Shown: positions 1-7,787, numbered from the stretch's first letter. The stretch: DNA of 37,461 nt from Verrucomicrobiales bacterium (GCA_031265105.1 JAISDC010000087.1:1-37461), one strand, 5' to 3'. Notes: generated by a model not told the origin, from the sequence alone. Numbers and translations: made by a program.

Positions 1-100
1 ACTCTCGCACTCTCGCACTCTCGCACTCTCGCACTCTCGCACTCTCGCACTCTCGCACTCTCGCACTCTCGCACTCTCGCACTCTCGCACTCTCGCACTC
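1..100. repeat. 8-bp tandem satellite (ACTCTCGC)n
   Basis: The window opens inside a perfect tandem array of the octamer ACTCTCGC, about 12.5 copies, ending abruptly where unique sequence begins. The left boundary is outside the window, so the true length is unknown. Eight is not a multiple of three, so copy-number change would shift any reading frame crossing it. No gene is seen crossing it here. Confidence 0.97.
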
Positions 101-206
101 AGCATGACGCTTGCCCCGATCCGTTAATTTTTCCGCGGAATTTTAACCGCTTTATTCCTTATCCGATTGCCCTTGCCCGCCGAGACTTGGCCGGCTCCGT
201 CAACAG

Positions 207-238
207 AAAAGGCTTTCTCATCGTCAGAAAAGCCTTTT
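207..238. terminator. A/T-flanked hairpin, probable intrinsic terminator
   Basis: AAAAGGCTTT (207-216) pairs with AAAGCCTTTT (229-238) around a 12-nt loop. The A-run and T-run at the stem ends would allow termination in either direction. No complete gene is visible just upstream, so the transcript it ends probably comes from outside the window or from a decayed gene. Confidence 0.6.
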
Positions 239-265
239 CCGCCAAAAAGAACAATTATATCCGCC

Positions 266-376
266 ATGCTCATCAAACCAATCCAGCGCAACTACTTACC
301 TGCCGCCGAAGACCACGCCTTCGACTGGCTGGCCAACTTCAAGACCGAACTGCCGCGCTTCGCCGCCATCTTCTAA
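266..376 (+). pseudogene. short ORF, possible 5' scrap of a hypothetical protein
   Basis: An ATG at 266 opens 36 codons ending at 376. The peptide includes YLPAAEDHAFDWLANF, which reminds me of the N-terminus of a hypothetical family common in planctomycetes and verrucomicrobia that begins with a tyrosine-proline segment and a W-x-x-N-F motif. That recollection is weak. The ORF ends just before a long hairpin repeat (400-480), which suggests truncation by repeat insertion. It could equally be a chance ORF. Confidence 0.25.
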
Positions 377-399
377 ACTACCACTTAACTAACTACGAT

Positions 400-480
400 A
401 ATGGCCGCAAAAGAACGCAAGGAACGCAGAGAAAAGCATTTTTAAAATCTATGCGTTCTCTGCGTTCTTTTGCGGCCATT
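400..480. repeat. imperfect palindrome, 'ggccgcaaaagaacgcag' family
   Basis: The sequence from 400 to about 440 is the near-perfect reverse complement of 451-480, so the whole block can fold into a long hairpin. The arms contain internally repetitive units (aagaacgca / ggaacgcaga). This is one of several analogous but differently worded palindromes in the window. An ATG at 470 lies inside the right arm and is therefore unlikely to be the start of the downstream autotransporter. Confidence 0.85.
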
Positions 481-509
481 AAAAACTGCTGACCAACCAT
501 CACCAACAA

Positions 510-544
510 AAAATAATCTGCGTAATCTGCGGATCAAAATCCTT
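510..544. repeat. half-copy of a dispersed 'aatctgcgtaatctgcgg' repeat
   Basis: The stretch just before the autotransporter ATG reads like a single arm of the dispersed palindromes, with the phrase aatctgcgtaatctgcgg. A diverged relative of the same phrase lies inside the signal-peptide codons of the second autotransporter near 37120-37155. It probably forms the 5' leader of the autotransporter mRNA. Confidence 0.5.
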
Positions 545-3421
545 ATGAACACACCCATAATAAAAACCCTAACCCTGATATTAACCCTCCTCCCCGCTCT
601 GGCACTGACCGTGGCGGCGGAGCCGAAAGTCGTCAATACCCCCGGCATCACGTATGACGCCGACCAAAGCTACACCAGCGGCGGCACCGGCACGGCGGCA
701 TTATCGGTCACCGGCAGCGGCGTGGTGTACAGCGGCACCCGCATCACCGCCACCGGCACGGCCGCGACCGGCAACGGCCGATGGGGCGCGCACATCGCCA
801 ACCAAGGCGAGGCGTTCCTGTTCAGCAGCACGATTATCGCCGCGGACTCCGGCACGGCGTGGCAACATTTCGGTTTGTATATGAGCGGCTCGGCCAAGCT
901 CACCGGCGAGCAAGTGGTGGTTGACACGCTGTCCGGTTATTCCGCTTACATCACTGACAGTTCCCAGGTGAACGTCAACGGTCTGACGATTATCGGGCAC
1001 GGGACGACGGAACACGGGCTACAACTAGCAACCAACTCCAGCTTCAGCGGCACCGACCTGCGGGTGAGCATCACCGGCTCGGGCAATGTCGGACGCGCCG
1101 TGATTGTGTCCACCGACGCGTCTTTCCACGGCGTGAATGTGGATATTGATGTTAGTGGCCGTTCCTTGCGCGGCATTACCTTGGGCGAGGGTACCGCGAC
1201 TAACAGCATGGTCACCGGCACCAATATCAACATCACCATGCTGGGAACCGGCGACGCTGTTTTTGTCGGCCCTGGCGGTTGGATTGAGGTCGCCGGTCTC
1301 ACGGTAAGCGGCACCGGCGAGAATGTCAGGGCGGTGGCGGTGGCCGGCGGCACCATGACGGTGAACACCGGCACCTTCCACATGACCCAAACCGGCGGCA
1401 CCCTGCGTCGCGCGGCAGTCGGTGTGGGCGAAGGCGGCGGGTTAATTCTCAATCATGTGGAGGTATCCACCGCTGGAGCCGATTACGCAGGCATTCAGGT
1501 GTTAGCTAACGGCGCGACAGAGAGCGCCACCAGACTGACGGTCAACGGTGGCAACATTAAATCGGCGGATGGCGCCGGCTTGCTGGTAGCTGGCGACAGC
1601 ACCAATGGCGCGGACATCACTATTGCCGATGGCGCGCAAATCAGCGGCACCTCGGCGCTGGAATTGACCACCGCCAACGCCGACACGACAGTCAACATCA
1701 CGGTCTCCGGCAATTCCACGCTGGCCGGCGAGGTCAACGCCAGTGGTAGTTCCAACACCGCCCTCACCCTCGACCACAGCGCCATCACCGGCAACGTCAC
1801 CGCCAGCGGCAACAGCCAACTCATCCTCACCGCCAGCAATGGTGCCACCATCAGCGGCGACATCACCGGCAACAACAGCAGCGCGCTGGCCGTGACCGTC
1901 AGCGACGACAGCACCTTGACCGGCAACATCACCACCAGCGACAACAACAAAACCACCGTCAACATCAGCGCCGGCGGCATCATCACCGGTGACCTCAGCG
2001 GCAGCGACAACAGCGCGCTGGCCGTGACCGTCGGCGACGGCGGCATCTTGACCGGCGGCCTCAGCGGCGACCGCTTGACCGTCACCGTGAACACGGGCGG
2101 CCACGTCACCATCAACAAGGACTCCGACTTCGGTTCACTCGACAACCACGGCACCCTGAACGTCGGCGATTACCAGGTAAGCGTCGGCGACTTGACGAAC
2201 AACGGCGCCATCAACATCAGCGTGAACAACGACACCGGCGCCGGCGGCTCCCTCACCATAACCGACACCGCCAGCGGCACCGGCGCCATCCACCTCACCA
2301 CCACCGGCGACGGTCAAGCCGACCCGAACCAAGTCCTCCCCAACGTGGTAAAAGGCGAAGGCACCGAACACTGGACTTGGGACGAAGTGGACTGGGGCCT
2401 GGAAAAACTAATCGTCACCCCCAACCCCGACGGCACCATCACCGTCAAAGAAGACGGCGTCAGCCCCGCCGGCGCCGTCTTAGACAGCGCCATCGCCGTC
2501 CAGCAATCCATGTGGTTCGCCCAGCAAAACAGCTTGCTCAAACGCATGGGTGAGTTGCGCTATGGAGCGCGGGCATCCTTGCCCGCTGGCGGGCGAGACG
2601 CCCGCGCTCCATATGGACTGATAGAAAATATCTGGCTCAGAAGTTATGGGCAACAGCTAAACGTCGGCAGCCAAGTATCGGGCAAAGCCTACGAGCAACT
2701 CATCTACGGCGTGGACATTGGCACTGACCATAAGTTTACTTTGTCCGCTGACAGTGATCTTTTTCTTGGCGTGTACGCCGGTTACGGCCGCAGCGATCTC
2801 GATTATCGCACCCCCGGCACTGACGGTGAGATTAATAGTTACTACGGCGGTCTCTATGCCACTTGGCTCCACGCCAGCGGCTTCTACATCGACGCCACCG
2901 TCAAGGCTGCCAGTGTCAACAACGACCTGAAGGCCCCTTACGGCAACACTCAACTCACCGCCAGCTACAGCGACGTGAATATCGGCGGTAGTATCGAAAT
3001 CGGTCACAAGTTCACCTTCACCGATGATTGGTTCATCGAGCCACAACTCCAAGTGAACTACCTCCATATCCTCGCTGAGAATTACACCGCCGGCCCGATG
3101 ACCATCAGCGCCCAAGACCTTGACGCCCTGCAACTCCGCATCGGCAGCCTCTTTGGTCGCAGTATAAAACTCACCAACAGCGGCGCGTTACAACCCTACC
3201 TCAAGGTCGGCGGCGTCGAAACCATCAGCAGCGGCGGCACCCTCCGCAACGGCTACCAGTCCACTCGCGCTAACACTGACGGTGCCAGAGCGGAGTTAGG
3301 CGGCGGTATTATCTGGCAACTGGACGCTGACAATCAACTCCACCTTGATTACGAAGCCTCCTTCGGCGACAAGTATGACAAGCCCTGGGGCCTAACCGCC
3401 GGCTATCGCCATCAGTTCTAA
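545..3421 (+). CDS. autotransporter (type Va secretion) with C-terminal beta-barrel
   Basis: This encodes a 958-residue secreted surface protein. I chose ATG 545 because it begins a classic signal peptide (MNTPIIKTLTLILTLLPALA, cleavage near AAEPK); the upstream ATG at 470 sits in a hairpin repeat. Residues from about 30 to 650 form a Thr/Ser/Asn/Gly-rich passenger with short beta-helix-like repeats (forms such as TVSGNSTL and GNVTASGN), typical of a right-handed beta-helix. A linker leads into a barrel from about residue 690 (IWLRSYGQ) to the terminal Phe, matching the autotransporter-domain pattern in which the barrel inserts into the outer membrane. An in-frame palindromic element interrupts the linker (2561-2613). 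The function of the passenger (adhesin or other) cannot be read. Homologous fragments occur at 32188-32328 and 37244-37461. Confidence 0.93.
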   Translation: MNTPIIKTLTLILTLLPALALTVAAEPKVVNTPGITYDADQSYTSGGTGTAALSVTGSGVVYSGTRITATGTAATGNGRWGAHIANQGEAFLFSSTIIAADSGTAWQHFGLYMSGSAKLTGEQVVVDTLSGYSAYITDSSQVNVNGLTIIGHGTTEHGLQLATNSSFSGTDLRVSITGSGNVGRAVIVSTDASFHGVNVDIDVSGRSLRGITLGEGTATNSMVTGTNINITMLGTGDAVFVGPGGWIEVAGLTVSGTGENVRAVAVAGGTMTVNTGTFHMTQTGGTLRRAAVGVGEGGGLILNHVEVSTAGADYAGIQVLANGATESATRLTVNGGNIKSADGAGLLVAGDSTNGADITIADGAQISGTSALELTTANADTTVNITVSGNSTLAGEVNASGSSNTALTLDHSAITGNVTASGNSQLILTASNGATISGDITGNNSSALAVTVSDDSTLTGNITTSDNNKTTVNISAGGIITGDLSGSDNSALAVTVGDGGILTGGLSGDRLTVTVNTGGHVTINKDSDFGSLDNHGTLNVGDYQVSVGDLTNNGAINISVNNDTGAGGSLTITDTASGTGAIHLTTTGDGQADPNQVLPNVVKGEGTEHWTWDEVDWGLEKLIVTPNPDGTITVKEDGVSPAGAVLDSAIAVQQSMWFAQQNSLLKRMGELRYGARASLPAGGRDARAPYGLIENIWLRSYGQQLNVGSQVSGKAYEQLIYGVDIGTDHKFTLSADSDLFLGVYAGYGRSDLDYRTPGTDGEINSYYGGLYATWLHASGFYIDATVKAASVNNDLKAPYGNTQLTASYSDVNIGGSIEIGHKFTFTDDWFIEPQLQVNYLHILAENYTAGPMTISAQDLDALQLRIGSLFGRSIKLTNSGALQPYLKVGGVETISSGGTLRNGYQSTRANTDGARAELGGGIIWQLDADNQLHLDYEASFGDKYDKPWGLTAGYRHQF
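2561..2613. repeat. palindromic element inserted in frame in the autotransporter
   Basis: TATGGAGCGCGGGC (2561-2574) is repeated in inverse at 2600-2613, with a nested GCCCGC-tgg-CGGGC hairpin between them. The hexamer TATGGA occurs at both ends (2561-2566 and 2612-2617), compatible with a target duplication. Translation through it gives ARASLPAGGRDARAP, a Gly/Ala/Arg-rich segment unlike the rest of the protein. The frame is kept open. Confidence 0.85.
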
Positions 3422-3429
3422 CAGCGCAT

Positions 3430-3536
3430 TGGGACACAGAGAACACAGAGCAGACACAGGGATTCACAGAGATTTTATTAAACTAAACATCACCCCTGTG
3501 TTTCTCTGTGCCTGCTCTGTGTGCCTCTGTGGCCAA
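3430..3536. repeat. imperfect palindrome, 'cacagagaacacagag' family
   Basis: The intergenic space between the autotransporter and cutA is filled by two arms of cacagag-type repeats (left 3430-3475, right about 3495-3536) that are mutually inverted around an AT-rich centre. It separates convergent genes and could act as a bidirectional terminator, but it has no clean stem plus T-run. Confidence 0.85.
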
Positions 3537-3543
3537 CCAAAAC

Positions 3544-3858
3544 TCAGGATGACAGCCATGCTAGGTATGGCGGGGAAATCCGGCTGACGCTGACCGCGAC
3601 GATTTCCGGGCATTCATAGGGGTGATGTTGCCGGATGAGCTGCTCGACGCGCGCGTAGTTGACGGTCAGTGTCTTGATGAGTAGCAGCACCTCGCCGGCG
3701 GTCTCGCGCTTGCCCTGCCAGACGTAATGCGACTCGACCGCCGCTGACAATGACACACACGCGGCGGCTTTGGCGTTTAGCAAAATGTCAGCCAGCCACC
3801 GCCCAGTGTCAGCGTCCGGCACGGTGCAGAAAATAATGCTCGCTTCGTCCATGTTCAT
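3544..3858 (-). CDS. cutA: CutA1 family protein (divalent-cation tolerance)
   Basis: The 104-residue product matches CutA1 in length and signature blocks: FCTVPD near the N-terminus, ACVSLSAAVESHYVWQGK in the middle, EVLLLIKT, and the C-terminal HPYECPEIVAVSV. CutA1 proteins form very stable trimers with a ferredoxin-like fold and have been linked to copper and other metal tolerance, although their molecular role is debated. I start at ATG 3858 (MNMDEAS); an internal ATG two codons later is possible, and a longer upstream extension would run into the uracil-DNA glycosylase gene in another frame. It lies 20 bp downstream of that gene on the same strand, so co-transcription is likely. No signal peptide is seen, so it is cytoplasmic. 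Confidence 0.9.
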   Translation of the reverse strand: MNMDEASIIFCTVPDADTGRWLADILLNAKAAACVSLSAAVESHYVWQGKRETAGEVLLLIKTLTVNYARVEQLIRQHHPYECPEIVAVSVSRISPPYLAWLSS

Positions 3859-3878
3859 GTTCCCGCCGCGGTGGATGG

Positions 3879-4772
3879 TTATTTCGTTAAAAAATACCGC
3901 CGCTGCTTGTCGCTGACGGTGAGGCCGACGCGCGCCATCACTTGCAGCAAATCTTCCCAGACCTTGCGTTTCTCGCTGTTGACGGGATTGCGCAGCAGGT
4001 ATGCGGGATGGTAGGTCGGCATCAGCGGGATGCCCTGGAATTCCGTCCACTGCCCGCGGCGCTGCGTGATGGCGGCGCGGCCGGTCTTGAACAGGCCCTC
4101 GATGGCGGTGTTGCCGAGCGCGACCAGCGCCTTGGGCCGGATGATGCGCACTTGCTCGCAGATGTACGGGCGGCTGACGGCGATTTCGTCCATCGTCGGC
4201 TTGCGGTTGCCGCTGCTGCCGGGCGGCATGTCGGGGCGGTATTTCAGAATGTTGCCGATATACACGTCGGCGCGTTGCAGGCCCATCGCCTGAATCATCT
4301 TGGTCAGCAACTGGCCGGCGCGGCCGACGAACGGCTCGCCCTGCGCGTCCTCGTCCGCGCCGGGCGCCTCGCCGATGAACATGATTTGCGCGTCCGGCGC
4401 GCCGACGCCGAACACCATGTTTTTCGCGTACTTGAACATGGCGCGGTATTCGGCGTTGGCGCTGATGGTGGCGGCCAGTTGCTCCAGGGCGGCGGCTTTT
4501 TGCGCGGAGTCGAGATTCAGCGGCGGCGCGTCACCGGCAGCGGCGGGAACGGCAATCGGCGCGGCGGCGCTGACAGCGGCGGGCCGGCGCGACTCCCGGC
4601 GCTCATCGTCAGCGGCGGCGCTGGTGGTGCGGCGTACCGGCAGCGGCGGCGATTTTTTGCGGCGCGACTTCAGCGCGTCGAACGTGGCGGCGCTGACCTC
4701 GACGGTTTGCGCGCCCAGGTCGCGGAGGGTCCGCAAATAATCCACCGTCGCGTTTTCGAGCTGCTGGTTCAT
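3879..4772 (-). CDS. uracil-DNA glycosylase, family 4-like, without Fe-S cysteines
   Basis: This 297-residue protein has a disordered Ala/Arg/Pro-rich N-terminus (about residues 35-85) and a C-terminal uracil-DNA glycosylase domain. Motif 1, GEAPGADED, lies at 134-142, followed by [12 protein letters not shown] (145-156). The second catalytic loop, HPAYLL, lies at 255-260. These identify a family 4-type enzyme that excises uracil from DNA in base-excision repair. Canonical family 4 enzymes bind a 4Fe-4S cluster through four cysteines. Here the CxxC before motif 1 is replaced by KYAKN (114-118), the usual KCRP is KYRP (177-180), and the fourth position is Ser200. The only cysteine in the protein is Cys205. 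It may therefore fold without a cluster. It sits between rluD and cutA on the same strand. Confidence 0.88.
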   Translation of the reverse strand: MNQQLENATVDYLRTLRDLGAQTVEVSAATFDALKSRRKKSPPLPVRRTTSAAADDERRESRRPAAVSAAAPIAVPAAAGDAPPLNLDSAQKAAALEQLAATISANAEYRAMFKYAKNMVFGVGAPDAQIMFIGEAPGADEDAQGEPFVGRAGQLLTKMIQAMGLQRADVYIGNILKYRPDMPPGSSGNRKPTMDEIAVSRPYICEQVRIIRPKALVALGNTAIEGLFKTGRAAITQRRGQWTEFQGIPLMPTYHPAYLLRNPVNSEKRKVWEDLLQVMARVGLTVSDKQRRYFLTK

Positions 4773-4777
4773 GCCGG

Positions 4778-4812
4778 ATTATTTTAACCACGGATGGACG
4801 CGGATAAACACA
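4778..4812. repeat. half-copy of a 'ccacggatggacgcggataaacac' repeat
   Basis: The intergenic space between the uracil-DNA glycosylase and rluD contains one arm of the dispersed repeat family that elsewhere reads ccacgaatgaacacgaa. No inverted partner is seen nearby, so this is a solo or decayed copy. Confidence 0.6.
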
Positions 4813-4840
4813 GATTTTTTTGCGGTTTGGCAAGCGGTCT

Positions 4841-5773
4841 TCATACGGGGCCAGCCGCGGTTAAAAATTTTTCAAACTCCGCAAAGTCAGCCGGCAGCGG
4901 CGCGACAAATTCCAGTCGCCGACCGTCAACGGGATGGGTCAGCAACAGTCGCCGCGCGTGCAACAATTGCCGCGTCACGCCAGCGGCGGCGAGCCACGGA
5001 ATGTTCCGCCCGTAAACGCGGTCGCCGACCACGGGGCAGCCGGCGCTGGCGCAGTGGACGCGGATTTGATGCGTGCGGCCGGTGTGAATCCGCAGTTCCA
5101 GCAGCGCGGCGCGCGGCAATTTTTTCACCACGCGAAAATCCGTGCGCGCCGTCCGCCCGCCCGCCGTCAGCGCCGCCATCCGCTGCCGGCGCGCCGGGTG
5201 CCGGCCGATGTTCGCCGTCCACGTACCGACCGGCGCTGACGGTGGCGGCGAGACCCACGCGGCGTAATATTTTTCGGTTTCCCGCGCCTTGAATTGCGCG
5301 GCCAGTTGGCGGTGCGCGCCGTCGGTTTTCGCCACCACCAGCGCGCCGCTGGTGTCACGGTCGAGCCGGTGCACGATGCCGGGCCGCTCGACGCCGTTGA
5401 TGCCGGACAACTGGCCCCGGCAATGAAACAGCAGCGCGGCGACCAGCGTGCCGTCGCGGTGACCGGCGGCGGGATGCACCACCACGCCGGGCGCCTTGTT
5501 GATAACCAGCAACTGCTCGTCCTCGAACAGGATGTCGAGCGGCATGGCCAATGGCGTCACGCTCAGCGGCCGCGGCGCCGGCTCGCTGACGGTGATGACG
5601 TCACCGGCAGCGGGCTTTGATTTGGCGGCCAGCGCCGCGCCGCCGACGGTGACCAGCCCGCGCCGTAGCAATTCCTGCACCCGCGTCCGCGACAGCGCCA
5701 GCCGCGCCGCCAGCACTTTGTCCAGCCGCTGCCGGTGATCGGCGGCGGTCCAAATGTACGTGTATGAATTCAA
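4841..5773 (-). CDS. rluD: RluD-type 23S rRNA pseudouridine synthase
   Basis: The 310-residue product has an N-terminal S4 RNA-binding domain (about 14-65, RLDKVLAARL...SRTRVQELLRRG) and a RluA-family catalytic domain. The catalytic Asp is D138 in HRLDRDTSG (135-143). Downstream signatures include GRTHQIRVH and VVGDRVYG. RluD makes pseudouridines in helix 69 of 23S rRNA and helps ribosome assembly. Length and domain order match RluD rather than the shorter RluA, although exact target assignment is inference. The start ATG at 5773 overlaps antisense sequence upstream of the kinase gene. Several GCTGACGGT motifs fall inside, including a near-inverted pair at 5585-5611. Confidence 0.9.
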   Translation of the reverse strand: MNSYTYIWTAADHRQRLDKVLAARLALSRTRVQELLRRGLVTVGGAALAAKSKPAAGDVITVSEPAPRPLSVTPLAMPLDILFEDEQLLVINKAPGVVVHPAAGHRDGTLVAALLFHCRGQLSGINGVERPGIVHRLDRDTSGALVVAKTDGAHRQLAAQFKARETEKYYAAWVSPPPSAPVGTWTANIGRHPARRQRMAALTAGGRTARTDFRVVKKLPRAALLELRIHTGRTHQIRVHCASAGCPVVGDRVYGRNIPWLAAAGVTRQLLHARRLLLTHPVDGRRLEFVAPLPADFAEFEKFLTAAGPV

Positions 5774-5840
5774 AAACTGGCGCCTAAAATTTCGCTATTG
5801 CCTGCGGCGGCGAGATTGTTTATGTTCACCATTCTCCGTG

Positions 5841-6920
5841 ATGGATACTCAGCAAACCACCGTTTGTCCGCAGTGCAACCAGCTCATTGACATCACCGGC
5901 CTGGCTCCCGGCGCTTCCATTGCCTGTCCCGCGTGCAATCATGAATTCAGTATTACACCGACTTTCGATCATTATCGACTGGAAACTTTGCTCGGCGAGG
6001 GCGGCATGGGCACGGTGTATCGCGCCACCGACCTGAACCTCGACCGCGAAGTCGCCGTCAAGGTGTTGAAGCCGGCCATCTCCAGCGACCGCAAGTTCAT
6101 CGCCAACTTTTTGCGCGAAGTGGAAATCACCGCCTCGCTCAATCACCCGAACATCGTCAGCGTGTTCTCCTTCGGCGAATTCAACGGCCAGTATTACCTG
6201 GTCATGGAATATCTCGGCAGCCGGACGCTCGACGATGACATCGAGGAACAGGTGCAGCTCAGCGAGGCGGACCTCCTCGACATCGGCATCGGCGTCGCCA
6301 GCGGCCTTAATTTCGCCCTGCAACACGGCGGCCTCATCCACCGCGACATCAAGCCCGGCAACATCATGCTGACCGCCGACCGCACACCCAAGGTGCTGGA
6401 CTTCGGCCTGGCGCTGACCCCGGAGACCGCCGGACGCCCCGGCGAAATCTGGGGCACGCCGTATTACGTCTCGCCCGAGCGGCTGGAGCAGCAGCCGGAG
6501 GATTTCCGCAGCGACATGTATTCGCTGGGCGTCTCACTGTACCACGCGCTGTGCGGACACCCGCCCTTCGACGCCAAGACCGCCGATTTGGTCGCCGCCA
6601 AGCACCTGAATGACAAGCCGCTGTCAATCAAGACCTACGCGCCCTACGTCAGCGAATTCACCACCTACGCCATCATGAAGGCGATGGCGCGCCAGCCCGC
6701 GGAGCGTTACGCCTCCTACGACGAGATGATCGGGCAATTCGAGGACGCCAAGCGCCGCCTGGCCACCCAGCCCGCGCGGCACCACAGCCCGCAAGTGGTC
6801 GTGGAGGAAACCGTTGAGACGGACAAGCGCATGGGCTGCATCGTCGGCGCGGTGGTCGGGTTTATCGCGCTGGCGGTGGTACTGTTCCTGGTCTGGAAAT
6901 TGTTCATCGGCACCGTATGA
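5841..6920 (+). CDS. zinc-ribbon, membrane-anchored Ser/Thr protein kinase (PknB-like)
   Basis: I chose ATG 5841 (359 residues) because the protein then begins with a zinc ribbon: CPQC (9-12) and CPAC (29-32). The kinase domain follows with the glycine loop GEGGMGTV (52-59), ATP-binding Lys74 (VAVK), catalytic HRDIKPGN (167-174), DFG (187-189) and GTPYYVSPE (205-213). All catalytic residues are present, so it should be active. A single hydrophobic helix (about 332-355) lies at the very C-terminus with only a few residues after it, giving a cytoplasmic kinase with a tail anchor. No extracellular sensor domain exists. A zinc ribbon before a Hanks-type kinase is common in planctomycetes and verrucomicrobia. 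Its substrate is unknown. Confidence 0.9.
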   Translation: MDTQQTTVCPQCNQLIDITGLAPGASIACPACNHEFSITPTFDHYRLETLLGEGGMGTVYRATDLNLDREVAVKVLKPAISSDRKFIANFLREVEITASLNHPNIVSVFSFGEFNGQYYLVMEYLGSRTLDDDIEEQVQLSEADLLDIGIGVASGLNFALQHGGLIHRDIKPGNIMLTADRTPKVLDFGLALTPETAGRPGEIWGTPYYVSPERLEQQPEDFRSDMYSLGVSLYHALCGHPPFDAKTADLVAAKHLNDKPLSIKTYAPYVSEFTTYAIMKAMARQPAERYASYDEMIGQFEDAKRRLATQPARHHSPQVVVEETVETDKRMGCIVGAVVGFIALAVVLFLVWKLFIGTV

Positions 6921-6924
6921 CCGC

Positions 6925-6949
6925 GCTGACGGTGACCGTCACGGTCAGT
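6925..6949. terminator. inverted GCTGACGGTGAC pair between convergent genes
   Basis: CTGACGGTGAC is followed at once by a near-perfect inverse, GTCACGGTCAG, with one mismatch. The pair spans the junction between the kinase stop (6920) and the stop of the convergent minus-strand ORF (6945). There is no clear T-run, so termination is a guess; the inverted-motif arrangement itself is plain. Confidence 0.45.
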
Positions 6950-7451
6950 GGCCAAATTTGAGTTGCCGTCCACAACCGGTGGATTCCGCGCGAATTTGCA
7001 CGTCAATTGGCATCAACTGCCCGTCCAGTTTCAGGATGAAATTTTTCGGATTGGCGTCATACAGCGTGATGCCATGCTCACGGTTTTCAAAAATACCATC
7101 GGTCACGGTTGGGAAAAAACCGTGCGCGGCGAGAATTTCACGCATAATCGCCTCATCGGGATGCTCGCCCTCGTAAAACGGCTGGGAAAACACAATGGAA
7201 TGGGTGTCGTCATGATTGGCTTTCACACCGACCAGCCGCAGGTCGTCACCAAACACCCGGTTGGCGTCCGCCATTCGGTCGAAAAACACCAGCGGCGCGG
7301 TGCGTTCCGCCACCAAGGGACGCAGGATTTTGATAGTGCGATGAGCAGCGGGATTGTAGTAAATAATACTCTCCGCACCCTCACTGAAAGGTTCGCGTTC
7401 CGCCAGATAGTCTTCGGCGAACAAGCGGTGATTTTGCCGCGCCCATTCGAC
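6945..7451 (-). CDS. polyvalent-type protein kinase-like domain, start unresolved
   Basis: About 169 codons (LVEWARQNHRLF to the stop at 6945) resemble the small kinase-like domain found in phage and mobile-element 'polyvalent' proteins: a glycine-containing GAESIIYYNPAAHRTIKI strand pair, and a catalytic-loop-like GITLYDANPKNFIL followed by MPIDVQI. That is inference from pattern only. The frame stays open upstream to 7733, but from 7451 to 7639 the codon use looks poorer than that of a 62-codon ORF in another frame. No ATG lies near the domain start. Candidates are GTG 7643, TTG 7424, or a frameshift from the upstream ORF. I list the supported domain only. Confidence 0.55.
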   Translation of the reverse strand, partial: VEWARQNHRLFAEDYLAEREPFSEGAESIIYYNPAAHRTIKILRPLVAERTAPLVFFDRMADANRVFGDDLRLVGVKANHDDTHSIVFSQPFYEGEHPDEAIMREILAAHGFFPTVTDGIFENREHGITLYDANPKNFILKLDGQLMPIDVQIRAESTGCGRQLKFGH

Positions 7452-7639
7452 TAATCGAAGTTGCTGGGTATCCCGATCCGGGCGTTGTTCCGGCGAAATT
7501 GCTCTTTCACTTCCGCCAATGAAGGCGCGCGCTGACTCAAGCGTGACTGGCGCAATTCCTCCGTCCAGCGACGCAGGCGCGGGTCGCTGTTCCACTTCTT
7601 TTCCAAGTTCGCCGTCGTTTCTGTTTTCGGATAAACCAT
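7451..7639 (-). CDS. small hypothetical protein upstream of the kinase-like domain
   Basis: A 62-codon ORF starts at ATG 7639, preceded at good spacing by a strong Shine-Dalgarno (GAGGTGA). Its codons are GC-rich at the third position, as expected of real genes here. The product is highly charged (MVYPKTETTANLEKKW..., ending ARIGIPSNFD) and is predicted to be soluble and helical. It is not recognised. It ends exactly where the kinase-like domain becomes recognisable in another frame, so it is either a separate upstream partner or the N-terminal half of a protein split by a frameshift. Confidence 0.6.
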   Translation of the reverse strand: MVYPKTETTANLEKKWNSDPRLRRWTEELRQSRLSQRAPSLAEVKEQFRRNNARIGIPSNFD

Positions 7640-7732
7640 TCACATCACCTCGTTGTGTCGAACAATAGGCGCGCCGGTTATTCAGGGCAATGTTTTTATG
7701 TTTGGTGACCGCCGCCGGCCATCCGGGGCGCA

Positions 7733-7765
7733 AAAAAACCGGACACGGTCAGCGTCCGGTTTTTT
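7733..7765. terminator. bidirectional intrinsic terminator with the dispersed motif in its loop
   Basis: AAAAAACCGGAC (7733-7744) pairs perfectly with GTCCGGTTTTTT (7754-7765) around the 9-nt loop ACGGTCAGC. The loop is a copy of the dispersed motif (ACGGTCAGC). It lies just after the prepilin-like gene, which ends at 7788 on the minus strand and is the transcript most likely terminated here. Confidence 0.9.
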
Positions 7766-7787
7766 GCCAATGAACTGTCAAGACACC

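Noticed and set aside
470-544. Longer N-terminus of the autotransporter from ATG 470
   Set aside because: This segment lies in a hairpin arm and a half-repeat; the ATG at 545 gives a proper signal peptide.
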